A stretch of 64,000 nt of DNA from Tropicimonas sp047971885 (GCF_047971885.1 NZ_JBKEAE010000023.1:1-64000); one strand, 5' to 3'. Positions 24,801 to 33,960 are shown, counted from the first letter of the stretch. Translations and numbers: made by a program. The notes: generated by a model from the letters alone, not told the origin.

Positions 24801-26231
24801 TTGAGCACCGCCGATCCCGCGCCCTTCCGTCCGTTCGCGACGCACATCGACCCCGACGCATCGCTCGCCGTCCTGCGCGGGGCGACCGACGGCGCCGACG
24901 ACGGCGAGATTTTCCTCGAACGCCGGCGCTCCGAAGCGCTGGTTTTCGACGATGGCAGACTGAAAACGGCAAGCTACGACGCCTCGGAGGGATTCGGCCT
25001 GCGCGCGGTGCGCGGCGAAACCGCCGGCTACGGACATTCGACCGAGATCAGCGAAGCCGCGCTGAGACGCGCCGCCGAAACCGCCCGGCTTGCCGTCGGC
25101 GCGGGTGGCGGAACGCTTGCCGTTAGCCCACAGCCCACCAACCGGCGCCTTTACGGCGATGCCAACCCGATCGACGACGCGACCTTTGCGGTAAAGATCG
25201 AAACCCTGCGCGCGATCGACGCCTTCGCGCGCGCGCTCGATCCGCGGGTGGTTCAGGTCTCGGCAACCCTCGCGGCCTCGATTCAGGAGGTGTCGATCCT
25301 GCGCCCCGATGGCACGCTGGTGGCCGACACACGCCCGATGAGCCGTCTCAACGTCAGCGTTATCGTCGAACAGGACGGGCGCCGCGAGCAGGGCGGCATG
25401 GGCGGCGGCGGGCGCACCGGGCTCGGCGGCCTCGTCGACCGCGGCCACTGGGAGGGGCTGACCCGCGAGGCGCTGCGCATCGCGCTGGTCAACCTTGCAG
25501 CCGAGCCAGCCCCGGCGGGGGTAATGGACGTGGTGCTCGGCCCGGGCTGGCCGGGCATACTGCTGCACGAGGCGATCGGCCACGGGCTTGAGGGAGACGC
25601 CAACCGCAAGGGAAGTTCGGCCTTCGCCGGGCTGATGGGCCAGCAGATCGCGGCGCGGGGGGTGACGGTGCTCGACGACGGCACCCTGCCCGACCGGCGC
25701 GGTTCGATCACCGTCGACGACGAGGGCACGCCATCGGGGCGCAACGTGCTGATCGAGGACGGCATTCTCACCGGCTACATGCAGGACCGCCAGAACGCCC
25801 GCCTGATGGGAACAAGGCCGACCGGCAACGGCCGGCGCGAGAGCTTCGCCCATGCGCCGATGCCACGGATGACCAACACCTACATGCTGGGTGGCGAGGC
25901 CGACCCGGCCGATATCGTCGCCGACCTGAAGGACGGGCTCTACGCCGTCGGCTTCGGTGGCGGGCAGGTGGACATCACCAACGGCAAGTTCGTCTTTTCC
26001 TGCACCGAGGCCTACCGGGTCAGAAACGGCAAGATCGGCGCGCCGGTCCGGGGGGCGACGCTGATCGGCGACGGCGCCACCGCGCTGCGCCGCATCACCG
26101 CAATCGGCAACGACATGGCGCTGGATCCCGGCATCGGCAATTGCGGCAAGGCAGGCCCGTGGGTGCCGGTGGGCGTGGGCCAGCCCACGCTCCGGATCGG
26201 CGGCCTGACGGTCGGCGGATCGGCCGCCTGA
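24801..26231 (+). CDS. tldD: Metalloprotease TldD
   Basis: Catalytic partner of TldE in a peptidase involved in peptide maturation (microcin B17 in E. coli) and degradation of unfolded peptides. The 476-residue protein has the zinc motif HEAIGHGLEGD and C-terminal GNCGKAGPWVPVGVGQPTLRIGG typical of TldD. No ATG fits the N-terminus; TTG 24801 follows GGAG by 8 bases and begins MSTADPAPFRPF. Divergent from ctaC. tldE is not visible here. Confidence 0.93.
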   Translation: MSTADPAPFRPFATHIDPDASLAVLRGATDGADDGEIFLERRRSEALVFDDGRLKTASYDASEGFGLRAVRGETAGYGHSTEISEAALRRAAETARLAVGAGGGTLAVSPQPTNRRLYGDANPIDDATFAVKIETLRAIDAFARALDPRVVQVSATLAASIQEVSILRPDGTLVADTRPMSRLNVSVIVEQDGRREQGGMGGGGRTGLGGLVDRGHWEGLTREALRIALVNLAAEPAPAGVMDVVLGPGWPGILLHEAIGHGLEGDANRKGSSAFAGLMGQQIAARGVTVLDDGTLPDRRGSITVDDEGTPSGRNVLIEDGILTGYMQDRQNARLMGTRPTGNGRRESFAHAPMPRMTNTYMLGGEADPADIVADLKDGLYAVGFGGGQVDITNGKFVFSCTEAYRVRNGKIGAPVRGATLIGDGATALRRITAIGNDMALDPGIGNCGKAGPWVPVGVGQPTLRIGGLTVGGSAA

Positions 26232-26300
26232 CACTGCCCGCGCCACCGGAAACGGGCGAGCCGAATTATTTTCCGGGCGGAGCGTTTGATTTACGGCCGA

Positions 26301-26306
26301 TTAACC
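26301..26306 (+). promoter_or_regulatory. TTAACC box upstream of dprA (CtrA-like half-site)
   Basis: GATTAACCC lies 52 bp before the dprA start. CtrA recognises TTAAC half-sites, and dprA is reported to be in the CtrA regulon of Rhodobacter capsulatus. A single hexamer is weak evidence by itself. Confidence 0.3.
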
Positions 26307-26352
26307 CTTTCTCCGTAGCGATTGTCTCAGCAAGAGACGGAGTGGTGCCGGT

Positions 26353-27525
26353 TTGGATTTGTTTTCTTCCCCACACCCCCTCGCACCACCCACCTCGGAA
26401 GGAGCAAAGCGGTCATGGCTTCGTCTCTTGCGCTCGCGCCGGGTCGGCACGGCGACGTTCCATCGGCTGATGGCCGAACACGATTCCAACGCCGAAGCGG
26501 CGCTCGACGCGCTTCCGCGCATCGCAGCTGCGGCCGGAATCGAGGATTACACCCCCTGTCCACCTGAAGTTGCCGAACGCGAGATGGCCGCCGGGCGCAG
26601 GGCGGGCGCAAGGCTGCTTTGCTTCGGCGCGCCCGGCTATCCCGTGGCGCTGGCCGACCTTGCCGATGCACCGCCGCTCCTTTGGGCAAGGGGCAACCCG
26701 GGGATATCGGCGCACCCCGCCATCGCCCTCGTCGGGGCGCGTAACGCCTCCAGCCTCGGGCTGCGCATGGCCAGGGCATTGGCGGGCGGGCTTGGCAGGG
26801 CGGAGTTCGCCGTTGTCTCGGGCCTCGCGCGCGGTATCGACACGGCAGCACACGAGGCGGCGCTCGACAGCGGAACCATCGCGGTGGTCGCGGGCGGCGT
26901 GGATGTGATCTATCCGCGCGAGAATGCAAAACTGACAGGGTATATCGCGGAACGCGGGTTGATCCTGTCGGAAATGCCGCCGGGCCTGCAACCGCAGGCG
27001 CGCCATTTCCCGCGCCGCAACCGGCTGATTTCGGGGCTGGCGCGGGCGGTTGTGGTGGTCGAGGCGGCGGTGCGTTCCGGCAGCCTGATCACCGCGCGCG
27101 ACGCGCTCGATCAGGGGCGCGAGGTGATGGCGGTTCCCGGCCACCCGTTCGACGCGCGCGCCGCCGGCTGCAATCTGCTTCTCCGCGACGGGGCAACCCT
27201 TGTGCGCGGGGCGGAAGATATCATTGCCGCCCTCGGCCCCGCATCAACCCCCGCCAGCGGGCGAAATGCTCCGCGCAACGCGGCGCCCACGCAACAGAAG
27301 CCGGGCATGCCTGCGGCCAGCGCACCGAAGCCTGCGGCGAGCGGCGAACCGGCTCCGTTGCGCAGCCGCATCCTGAGCCTTCTGGGCCCCGCGCCGGTGG
27401 CGGAAGACCAGCTTCTGCGCGATCTGGCGCTGCCCGGTCAACGGGTCGCCGAGGCATTGCTGGCACTCGAACTCGATGGAGCCATCGTCCGCCAGCCCGG
27501 CGGAATGCTCGCCCGCACCGGTTGA
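26353..27525 (+). CDS. dprA: DNA-processing protein DprA
   Basis: Binds incoming single-stranded DNA and loads RecA during transformation; in Rhodobacter it is also needed by cells receiving gene transfer agent DNA. The 390-residue protein has the Rossmann-like core with VGARNASSLG, VSGLARGIDTAAHEAAL, GVDVIYPRENAKL and FPRRNRLISGLA, and a C-terminal winged-helix (DprA_WH-like) from about residue 335. The start is a TTG (26353, GGAG 10 bases before); a TTG two codons later is also possible. topA follows, as often seen in alphaproteobacteria. Confidence 0.94.
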   Translation: MDLFSSPHPLAPPTSEGAKRSWLRLLRSRRVGTATFHRLMAEHDSNAEAALDALPRIAAAAGIEDYTPCPPEVAEREMAAGRRAGARLLCFGAPGYPVALADLADAPPLLWARGNPGISAHPAIALVGARNASSLGLRMARALAGGLGRAEFAVVSGLARGIDTAAHEAALDSGTIAVVAGGVDVIYPRENAKLTGYIAERGLILSEMPPGLQPQARHFPRRNRLISGLARAVVVVEAAVRSGSLITARDALDQGREVMAVPGHPFDARAAGCNLLLRDGATLVRGAEDIIAALGPASTPASGRNAPRNAAPTQQKPGMPAASAPKPAASGEPAPLRSRILSLLGPAPVAEDQLLRDLALPGQRVAEALLALELDGAIVRQPGGMLARTG

Positions 27526-27646
27526 GAGGCGTGGAACCGGGGCGCCATCGCTTCTCCGGATTCGCCGCGCCGCCGCATTGACAAGCCCGGAACGGGACCA
27601 CATGTTCCGCCGGCAATTCCGCAAAGTTGCCTCGAAAAGGGTCCCA

Positions 27647-30244
27647 ATGCCGGTCGTCGTCGTCGAATCTCCTGCCAAGGCCAAGACAATAAACAAGTAT
27701 CTCGGAGACGATTATACCGTTCTGGCGTCCTACGGCCATGTTCGCGACCTGCCGGCAAAGAACGGTTCGGTCGATCCCGATCATGATTTCGAGATGACCT
27801 GGGAGGTTTCGCCCGACTCGAAAAAGCACGTCAAGGCCATCGCCGAGGCCCTGCAGGACGACAACGCGCTGATTCTCGCCACCGACCCCGACCGCGAGGG
27901 CGAGGCGATCAGCTGGCATCTGGAAGAGACGCTGCGAAAGCGCCGCGCCATCCGCAAGGATACACCGGTCAGCCGGGTCGTGTTCAACGCCATCACCAGA
28001 TCGGCGGTAACCGAGGCGATGAAGAACCCGCGCAGCGTGGACCGGCCGCTGGTCGATGCCTATCTGGCGCGGCGGGCGCTCGACTACCTCGTCGGCTTCA
28101 ACCTGTCGCCGGTTTTATGGCGCAAGCTGCCCGGCGCGCGGTCGGCCGGGCGGGTACAATCGGTCTGCCTGCGGCTGATCGTCGAACGCGAGATGGAGAT
28201 CGAGGCCTTCAGGCCGCAGGAATACTGGACGGTGAAGGCGGTTCTCGAAACGCCGCGCGGCCAGACCTACGAGGCGCGGCTGACCCTGCTCGCCGGCAGG
28301 AAGCTCGACAAGTTCAGCATCGCCAACGAGACGGCGGCCGAAATGGCGGTTCAGGCGATCCGCTCGCGCGATCTGACGGTCGGCGCGGTCGAGGCGAAAC
28401 CGGCCGGCCGCAACCCGTCGCCGCCTTTCATGACCTCGACCCTGCAACAGGAGGCGAGCCGCAAGTTCGGCTTCGGCGCGCGCGCCACCATGAGCGCCGC
28501 CCAGCGGCTATACGAGGCCGGGCTCATCACCTACATGCGGACCGACGGCATCGACATGGCGCCCGAGGCGGTGATGGCCGCGCGCGACGCGATCCGGGAC
28601 CGGTATGGCGACGAATACGTCCCCGCCTCGCCCCGGATGTACAGGAACAAGGCCAAGAACGCGCAGGAAGCGCACGAGTGCATCCGCCCCACCGACATGA
28701 CGCGCGATGCCGCACACCTGCGCATCGGCGATGCGGACCAGCGCAAGCTTTACGATCTGATCTGGAAGCGGACGCTGGCCAGCCAGATGGCGGCCGCCCG
28801 GCTGGAACGGACCACGGTGGATATCGCAAGCGCCGACGGTCAGGTTGGCCTGCGCGCCACCGGACAGGTCGTGCTGTTCGACGGCTTCATGAAGGTCTAC
28901 GAGGAGGGGCGCGACGACGTTCCGGGCGAGGACGAGGACGGCAACCGGCTGCCGGCGATCATGCAGGGCGAGCCGGCCGGTAAGCGCCAGGTCGCGCCCG
29001 AGCAGCATTTCACCCAGCCGCCGCCGCGCTATACCGAGGCGACGCTGGTGAAGCGGATGGAGGAGCTCGGCATAGGCCGGCCGTCGACCTATGCCTCGAT
29101 CGTCACGACGATCCAGGACCGCGGCTATGTGCGGAAGGAAAAGAACCGGCTGATCCCCGAGGACAAGGGGCGGCTGGTGACCGCGTTCCTGATGAACTAT
29201 TTCCGCAAATACATCGGGTACGATTTTACCGCCGGCCTGGAAGAGGAACTCGACGAGATTTCGGCCGGCGATCTCGATTACAAGCTGGTCCTTTCGCAGT
29301 TCTGGCGCGATTTCTCGGCGGCGGTGGACGAAACCTCGGAACTGCGCATCACCGACGTGCTCGACAAGATCAACGAGGTACTGGAGCCGCATCTCTTCCC
29401 GCCGACGGCCGACGGGTCGGATCCGCGCCTGTGCCCGAACTGCGGCGCGGGGCGGCTTTCGATGCGCACCGCGCGGTCGGGCGGGGCGTTCATCGGCTGC
29501 TCGAACTATCCCGAATGCCGCTACACCCGCCCCTTCGGCCCGCCGGGCACCGAACAATCGGGCATCGGCCCCGACGGCAGGCTGCTGGGTCACGACAGGG
29601 GCGATGCGATCACCCTGCGCGACGGTCGTTACGGCCCCTATGTCCAGCGCGGCGAACCAACCGAGGAGGCGCCAAAGCCGCCACGCGCCAGCCTGCCAAG
29701 GGGATGGGCGGCCGAGGACATGGATCTGGAAAGAGCGCTGACGCTGCTCAACCTTCCGCGCGAGATCGGCCCGCACCCCGAAGACGGCGAGACGATCGAG
29801 GCCGCGATCGGCCGCTTCGGGCCCTACGTGCGGCACGGCAAGGTCTATGCCAACCTGCCCGATGTGAACGAGGTATTCACCATCGGCATGAACCGCGCCG
29901 TCGAACTGCTTGCCCAGAAGGCGGCACGTGGCGGTCGGGGCGCGGCGGCCAAGCCGCTGAAGGAACTGGGCGAACATCCCGGCGAGGGCGGCCCGGTCAA
30001 TATCATGGAGGGTCGCTACGGACCCTACGTGAAATGGGGCAGGATCAATGCCACCCTGCCCCGGGACACGGACCCGCAATCGGTGACGATGGAGCAGGCG
30101 CTGGACCTGATCGCCGAGAAGGCGGCGAAGAAGGGCGGCCGGAAGAAAACCGCAGCCGCCGGAACGACCGGCAAGGCAGCGACCGCGAAAGCGACCGCCA
30201 GACCGAAGAAAAAGACCGCCCCCCGCAAGAAGAAGGCAGGCTGA
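27647..30244 (+). CDS. topA: DNA topoisomerase I
   Basis: Type IA topoisomerase that relaxes negative supercoils. The 865-residue protein has the TOPRIM domain (Glu7 in VVESPAKAKTI; the DxD motif in ATDPDREGEAI), active-site Tyr296 in LITYMRTDG, one four-cysteine zinc ribbon (CPNCGAG with CSNYPEC), topoisomerase C-terminal repeats of the type RYGPYV, and a Lys/Ala-rich tail ending KKKTAPRKKKAG. The open frame starts at 27476 inside dprA, but ATG 27647 gives the canonical MPVVVVESPAKA. Confidence 0.97.
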   Translation: MPVVVVESPAKAKTINKYLGDDYTVLASYGHVRDLPAKNGSVDPDHDFEMTWEVSPDSKKHVKAIAEALQDDNALILATDPDREGEAISWHLEETLRKRRAIRKDTPVSRVVFNAITRSAVTEAMKNPRSVDRPLVDAYLARRALDYLVGFNLSPVLWRKLPGARSAGRVQSVCLRLIVEREMEIEAFRPQEYWTVKAVLETPRGQTYEARLTLLAGRKLDKFSIANETAAEMAVQAIRSRDLTVGAVEAKPAGRNPSPPFMTSTLQQEASRKFGFGARATMSAAQRLYEAGLITYMRTDGIDMAPEAVMAARDAIRDRYGDEYVPASPRMYRNKAKNAQEAHECIRPTDMTRDAAHLRIGDADQRKLYDLIWKRTLASQMAAARLERTTVDIASADGQVGLRATGQVVLFDGFMKVYEEGRDDVPGEDEDGNRLPAIMQGEPAGKRQVAPEQHFTQPPPRYTEATLVKRMEELGIGRPSTYASIVTTIQDRGYVRKEKNRLIPEDKGRLVTAFLMNYFRKYIGYDFTAGLEEELDEISAGDLDYKLVLSQFWRDFSAAVDETSELRITDVLDKINEVLEPHLFPPTADGSDPRLCPNCGAGRLSMRTARSGGAFIGCSNYPECRYTRPFGPPGTEQSGIGPDGRLLGHDRGDAITLRDGRYGPYVQRGEPTEEAPKPPRASLPRGWAAEDMDLERALTLLNLPREIGPHPEDGETIEAAIGRFGPYVRHGKVYANLPDVNEVFTIGMNRAVELLAQKAARGGRGAAAKPLKELGEHPGEGGPVNIMEGRYGPYVKWGRINATLPRDTDPQSVTMEQALDLIAEKAAKKGGRKKTAAAGTTGKAATAKATARPKKKTAPRKKKAG

Positions 30245-30359
30245 GCCGCTGCAGGTTGCGGCATTTCACGATCGATACGCGCCGCGTCGCAGCATTCGTT
30301 TGACACGCGTCCTCCCAGTCGGCACAAACCTGCTTCAAAGGGTCAACGGGAGGTTCTCG

Positions 30360-31064
30360 ATGAACAAGGTTTACGACAACGCCGCAGAGGCGCTGAACGG
30401 GTTGCTGCATGACGGCATGCTGATCGCCGCCGGGGGCTTTGGCCTCTGCGGCATTCCGGAGCTTCTGATAGACGCGATCGTCGACAGCGGGGTCCGGGAA
30501 CTGACGGTTGCGTCGAACAACTGCGGGGTGGATGGTTTCGGCCTGGGCAAACTGCTCGACACCAAGCAGATCGGCAAGATGATGTCGTCCTATGTCGGCG
30601 AAAATGCCGAGTTCATGCGCCAGTACCTCTCGGGCGAGCTTGAACTGGAGTTCAACCCGCAGGGAACGCTGGCCGAGCGCATGCGCGCCGGCGGTTGCGG
30701 CATCCCCGGCTTCTACACCAAAACCGGTGTCGGCACCGTCGTCGCCGAGGGCAAGGAGCACAAGGAATTCGACGGCGAGACCTATGTGCTCGAACGCGGC
30801 ATCTTCGCCGATCTGTCGATCGTCAAGGCGTGGAAGGCCGACCCGACCGGCAACCTCGTCTTCCGCAAGACGGCCCGCAACTTCAATCCGCCGGCGGCGA
30901 TGTGCGGGCGTGTCTGCGTGGTCGAGGTGGAAGAGATCGTGCCGACCGGCACGCTCGACCCCGATCACATCCACCTGCCCGGCATCTATGTCCACCGCCT
31001 GATTCAGGGCGAACACGAAAAGCGCATCGAGCAGCGCACCACCCGCAAGAGGGAAGCGGTCTGA
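30360..31064 (+). CDS. scoA: 3-oxoacid CoA-transferase subunit A
   Basis: Alpha subunit of a succinyl-CoA:acetoacetate (or similar) CoA-transferase, which activates ketone bodies for use as carbon. The 234-residue protein has the family start with GMLIAAGGFGLCGIPE and ASNNCGVDGFGLG, and HIHLPGIYVHR at the end. ATG 30360 after GGGAGG is preferred to the upstream in-frame 30300. Its stop overlaps the start of a 95-codon gene, which separates it from the beta subunit. Confidence 0.93.
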   Translation: MNKVYDNAAEALNGLLHDGMLIAAGGFGLCGIPELLIDAIVDSGVRELTVASNNCGVDGFGLGKLLDTKQIGKMMSSYVGENAEFMRQYLSGELELEFNPQGTLAERMRAGGCGIPGFYTKTGVGTVVAEGKEHKEFDGETYVLERGIFADLSIVKAWKADPTGNLVFRKTARNFNPPAAMCGRVCVVEVEEIVPTGTLDPDHIHLPGIYVHRLIQGEHEKRIEQRTTRKREAV

Positions 31065-31351
31065 TGTTTTCCGACGATGACGACATGACTGCAGGGGAAA
31101 CCGCGGTTTCCTATACCGATGAATTCCTCGATGCCGCGGTGACCAGGCTCGACGCGACCTTCGGCGAAGGCTATGCGAAGGCCAATCCGGTGCTCGTCGC
31201 GGGCTACATTCAGGCCTGCGCCAGCAATCTCGGCGCCTTCATGACAGCCGCTGCCTCGGTTCCTCAGGACGGGCTTGCGGACATGTTCGCCGCCGCGCTC
31301 GAAGAGATGGACGACGAGATGCCCGCCCCCAAACCCAAGCGGAGGAAATGA
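31064..31351 (+). CDS. Small hypothetical protein between CoA-transferase subunits
   Basis: A 95-residue acidic protein with no signal peptide and a basic, proline-rich end (PAPKPKRRK). I see no known motif; the centre (about residues 20-85) looks helical. It overlaps the scoA stop by one base (TGATG) and ends 1 bp before the scoB ATG, so it is translated in the same operon. Codon use is like its neighbours. Position suggests a role with the transferase, perhaps subunit assembly, but that is inference only. Confidence 0.8.
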   Translation: MFSDDDDMTAGETAVSYTDEFLDAAVTRLDATFGEGYAKANPVLVAGYIQACASNLGAFMTAAASVPQDGLADMFAAALEEMDDEMPAPKPKRRK

Positions 31352-31352
31352 C

Positions 31353-31979
31353 ATGCCCTGGGATCGTAACGAGATGGCCGCGCGGGCAGCGCGGGAACTG
31401 GAAGACGGGATGTATGTAAACCTCGGCATCGGCATCCCGACGCTGGTGGCCAACTACATTCCCGAGGATGTCGAGGTGACGCTGCAATCGGAGAACGGCA
31501 TGCTGGGCATGGGCCCCTTCCCCTACGAGGGCGAGGAGGATGCCGACCTGATCAACGCCGGCAAGCAGACGATCACCGAACTGCCGCAGACGGCCTATTT
31601 CGATTCTGCCACCAGCTTCGGCATGATCCGCGGCGGCAAGATCGCCATGGCGATCCTCGGCGCGATGGAGGTGTCCGAGCACGGCGATCTGGCAAACTGG
31701 ATGATACCCGGCAAGCTGGTCAAGGGCATGGGCGGCGCGATGGATCTGGTGGCCGGTGTCGGCAGGGTTGTGGTGGTGATGGACCACACCAACAAGAAGG
31801 GCGAATCGAAGGTACTGAAAAAATGCACCCTGCCGCTCACCGGGCAGGGGGTGGTCGACCGGATCATCACCAACCTGGGCGTGCTGGATGTGACCCACAA
31901 GGGCCTGCATGTTCAGGAACTCGCCCCCGGCGTCACGCGCGAGGAAATTGTCGCCGCCACCGAAGCGGCGATCGTATAG
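31353..31979 (+). CDS. scoB: 3-oxoacid CoA-transferase subunit B
   Basis: Beta subunit carrying the catalytic glutamate, which forms the enzyme-CoA thioester: SENGMLGMGP (about residues 46-55). Further landmarks are MYVNLGIGIPTLVANYI, FFD-like TAYFDSATSFGMIRGG and MDLVAGVGRVVVVMDHTNK. 208 residues, normal length. ATG 31353 follows GGAGGAA. Together with scoA it allows use of acetoacetate, also the route by which PHB degradation products are recovered in this group (family knowledge). Confidence 0.93.
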   Translation: MPWDRNEMAARAARELEDGMYVNLGIGIPTLVANYIPEDVEVTLQSENGMLGMGPFPYEGEEDADLINAGKQTITELPQTAYFDSATSFGMIRGGKIAMAILGAMEVSEHGDLANWMIPGKLVKGMGGAMDLVAGVGRVVVVMDHTNKKGESKVLKKCTLPLTGQGVVDRIITNLGVLDVTHKGLHVQELAPGVTREEIVAATEAAIV

Positions 31980-32006
31980 GACCAGTATCAACAAGACGGG
32001 TGCCGG

Positions 32007-32297
32007 ATGACCACTTTCCAGATTCTTCGCGAACAGGGCGAAACACGGGGCCGTTACGTTCTTACACGGGACGGGCTCGAGGCCGAACTGACCTATACGA
32101 TCGTCAACCCAGGCCTCATCATCGCCGATCATACCGGCGTTCCCGAAGCGCTGCGCGGCCATGGCGAGGGGCTGGCGCTGGTCACCCGGCTGGTCGAGGA
32201 CGCCCGCACCGACGGCGTGAAGATCGTGCCGCTCTGCCCCTTCGTCAATGCGCAGCGGATGCGGCACCCGGATTGGGCCGACGCGTTCGTCTCCTGA
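32007..32297 (+). CDS. Small GNAT-like N-acetyltransferase (YjdJ type)
   Basis: A 96-residue protein matching the short GNAT subfamily: YVLTRDGLEAELTYTIV, then HTGVPEALRGHGEGLALV, the acetyl-CoA-binding loop, and IVPLCPFVNAQRMRHPDW. Full GNAT enzymes are about twice as long; this short form is a recognised family of unknown substrate. It follows scoB by 27 bp and may be cotranscribed. Confidence 0.85.
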   Translation: MTTFQILREQGETRGRYVLTRDGLEAELTYTIVNPGLIIADHTGVPEALRGHGEGLALVTRLVEDARTDGVKIVPLCPFVNAQRMRHPDWADAFVS

Positions 32298-32310
32298 ACG
32301 GGAGCGGTCC

Positions 32311-32339
32311 GGCGGCGGGCGCGCCGGCCGCCGCCCGCC
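32311..32339. terminator. GC-rich hairpin between convergent genes
   Basis: GGCGGGC (32314-32320) pairs with GCCCGCC (32333-32339), with further inner pairing (GGCGGC/GCCGCC). It fills the short gap between the small acetyltransferase gene and the convergent lytic transglycosylase gene. It lacks a T-run on either side. Confidence 0.4.
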
Positions 32340-33245
32340 CTATCGGGTGACCCGCGCCGCGCTCTGCACCCCGCGCCGGAACACGCAGCCGTCCGAAACC
32401 AGTTGCGGCGGCGTCAGGCACAGCCCTTTGGCCACGCTCCACGCGGCCACGACCTTGGGCACATAATCGCGGGTTTCGGCATAGGGCGGTACGCCGCCAT
32501 GGGTTTTCACCGCGTTTTCCCCGGCGTTATAGGCGGCCAGTGCCAGCACCGGGTCACGACCGAAATGATCGAGCAGCCAGTCGAGATAGGCGACACCTCC
32601 GCGAATATTCTCGGCCGGGTCGGTCCGGTCGGACACGCCGAAACGTCTGGCGGTGGCCGGCATCAGTTGCATCAGGCCGGCCGCCCCCGCCGGGCTGACC
32701 GCCGCCCGGTTACCCGAGCTTTCGATGCCGATGACGGCAAGTACCAGCGCAGGCGAAACCCCGGTGCCGACCGTTGCCTTCAGAATCTCGGCCCCGTATT
32801 CGTCTGCCACCGCCTGCATCGCGGCAAGGCGCGGCGAGCCGACGCTTGCGCCACCCGGCCCCCGGGACAGGGCGGCAACGGCTGCCTCCATTCGCCCCGA
32901 TCCGCTCTGCGCAATATCCGGCGACAGCACCTCCCAATACCAGGCATAGGCGGATTTCACGCTGCCCCCGACCGTATCGGGGCCGTTGCCCGCACGCGTA
33001 GCCTCCGCACCGGGCCGCGCCGAAAAGGGCACTTCGGGCTTTTCCGGAACCGCCGGATTCACCGCCAGAAGCCGTGCCTGTTCCGCCGGGTCGATCTGTA
33101 CCAGAATGCGCCGCACACCCGTCGCCGGTGCGGCCACCTTTACACGGCGAAAGGTGAAATCCCGTTCGCCGGCGCCCGTTCCCTCGGCATCGGCAGCAGC
33201 CGCCGCCATCCCTACCATCAGGATCACCCACGCGATGTTCCGCAT
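32340..33245 (-). CDS. Lytic transglycosylase (SLT domain)
   Basis: Periplasmic enzyme cleaving glycan strands of peptidoglycan. The 301-residue protein has a signal peptide (residues 1-24, ending AAADA), a variable middle, and a C-terminal SLT domain with the catalytic glutamate in VIGIESSGNRAAVS, then AGLMQLMPATARRFGV and LALAAYNAGENAV. ATG 33245 is preferred over one four codons upstream because it starts the signal peptide. It is divergent from the tad locus; lytic transglycosylases often open the wall for envelope machines, so a link to pilus assembly is possible but unproven. Confidence 0.92.
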   Translation of the reverse strand: MRNIAWVILMVGMAAAAADAEGTGAGERDFTFRRVKVAAPATGVRRILVQIDPAEQARLLAVNPAVPEKPEVPFSARPGAEATRAGNGPDTVGGSVKSAYAWYWEVLSPDIAQSGSGRMEAAVAALSRGPGGASVGSPRLAAMQAVADEYGAEILKATVGTGVSPALVLAVIGIESSGNRAAVSPAGAAGLMQLMPATARRFGVSDRTDPAENIRGGVAYLDWLLDHFGRDPVLALAAYNAGENAVKTHGGVPPYAETRDYVPKVVAAWSVAKGLCLTPPQLVSDGCVFRRGVQSAARVTR

Positions 33246-33561
33246 GGTTCCGCCCATCTGTTCCGCCTCAATTCATTGTCGCACCCGAGCAGGCACATTT
33301 TTTTCGGCGCATTTTCCTCCCGCACAGACAGACAGGCCACATTGCCGCCTGAAAACACGCCGTTTCCCCGAGACGACATTGAAATCGTTAACTTATCCTG
33401 AACACCGCCGGGCGCCCCCGCTGCAAAAAACCCGATCGCAGTCAAAGTCCTGCCGCAAACGGCGGGCTTACTACACCATGTCAGGCCGCTGCGGTACGGG
33501 AAATCGACCGCACCGCAGCGGCAAGGGCAGATGAAACACAAGCTCCGCAGGAGGAACCATC
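33246..33561. other. Divergent promoter region between the lytic transglycosylase and flp
   Basis: 316 bp without a gene. It contains an A/T-rich patch near 33297-33315 (a run of eight T), a TTAAC box at 33388-33392, and a hairpin-capable sequence CCTGCCG-CAAA-CGGCGGG (about 33450-33466). The flp ribosome binding site GCAGGAGG is at the right end. No definite promoter pair is called. Confidence 0.5.
33388..33392 (+). promoter_or_regulatory. TTAAC box upstream of flp (CtrA-like half-site)
   Basis: TCGTTAACTT lies about 170 bp before the pilin start. The same core recurs upstream of other tad genes in this locus (33946, 34962, 36892, 43220). Confidence 0.3.
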
Positions 33562-33813
33562 ATGAAGTTCATCTATCTGATCAAGACCTTCGCCCGCGAC
33601 GAAGACGGCGCGGTAACGGTCGACTGGGTCGTGCTGACCGCCGCCATCGTCGGTCTCGGCATTGCCGTGCTCGCTTCGGTAACCACCGGCGTCAACGGTC
33701 TGGGCGGCAAGATATCGACGACGCTCAACAACGACAGCCTGATCGGGGCCGGTACCGGCGTGTCCTGCACCGGAAGCGGTTGCACGGCGCCCGAGAGTGG
33801 TGACGGCGGCTGA
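33562..33813 (+). CDS. flp: Flp-type pilin
   Basis: An 83-residue prepilin: a short basic leader ending RDEDG, then AVTVDWVVLTAAIVGLGIAV as the hydrophobic assembly helix (about residues 18-42). Cleavage by the prepilin peptidase would be after Gly17. The canonical Flp Glu5-Tyr6 pair of the mature pilin is replaced by Asp-Trp (VDW). The C-terminus has a Gly/Ser-rich tail with two cysteines (SCTGSGC). It is first in the tad locus, followed by a hairpin and a gap, as expected for an abundant pilin. Ribosome binding site AGGAGG is strong. Confidence 0.88.
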   Translation: MKFIYLIKTFARDEDGAVTVDWVVLTAAIVGLGIAVLASVTTGVNGLGGKISTTLNNDSLIGAGTGVSCTGSGCTAPESGDGG

Positions 33814-33850
33814 TCGCACGATCACCGATCTCTCCAAAACGCCGGATCGG

Positions 33851-33877
33851 GCCGCTCTGAACCAGGGCGGCTCGTTC
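33851..33877 (+). terminator. Possible partial terminator after flp
   Basis: GCCGCTCTG (33851-33859) can pair with CAGGGCGGC (33863-33871) with one G-T pair and a three-base loop, followed by TCGTTCC. It could let pilin mRNA exceed that of the assembly genes. Confidence 0.45.
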
Positions 33878-33945
33878 CGTATGCAGGCATTGCACGGCGA
33901 AATCCGAGGCTCCGGCCGGAAAACACCCCGAATTGGCAGCCCCCG

Positions 33946-33960
33946 TTAACCGCTTCTCAG
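33946..33960 (+). promoter_or_regulatory. CtrA-like box upstream of cpaB
   Basis: TTAACCGCTTCTCAG, i.e. TTAA-N7-TCAG, close to the CtrA consensus TTAA-N7-TTAA in its left half. It lies 84 bp before the cpaB start. Confidence 0.35.
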
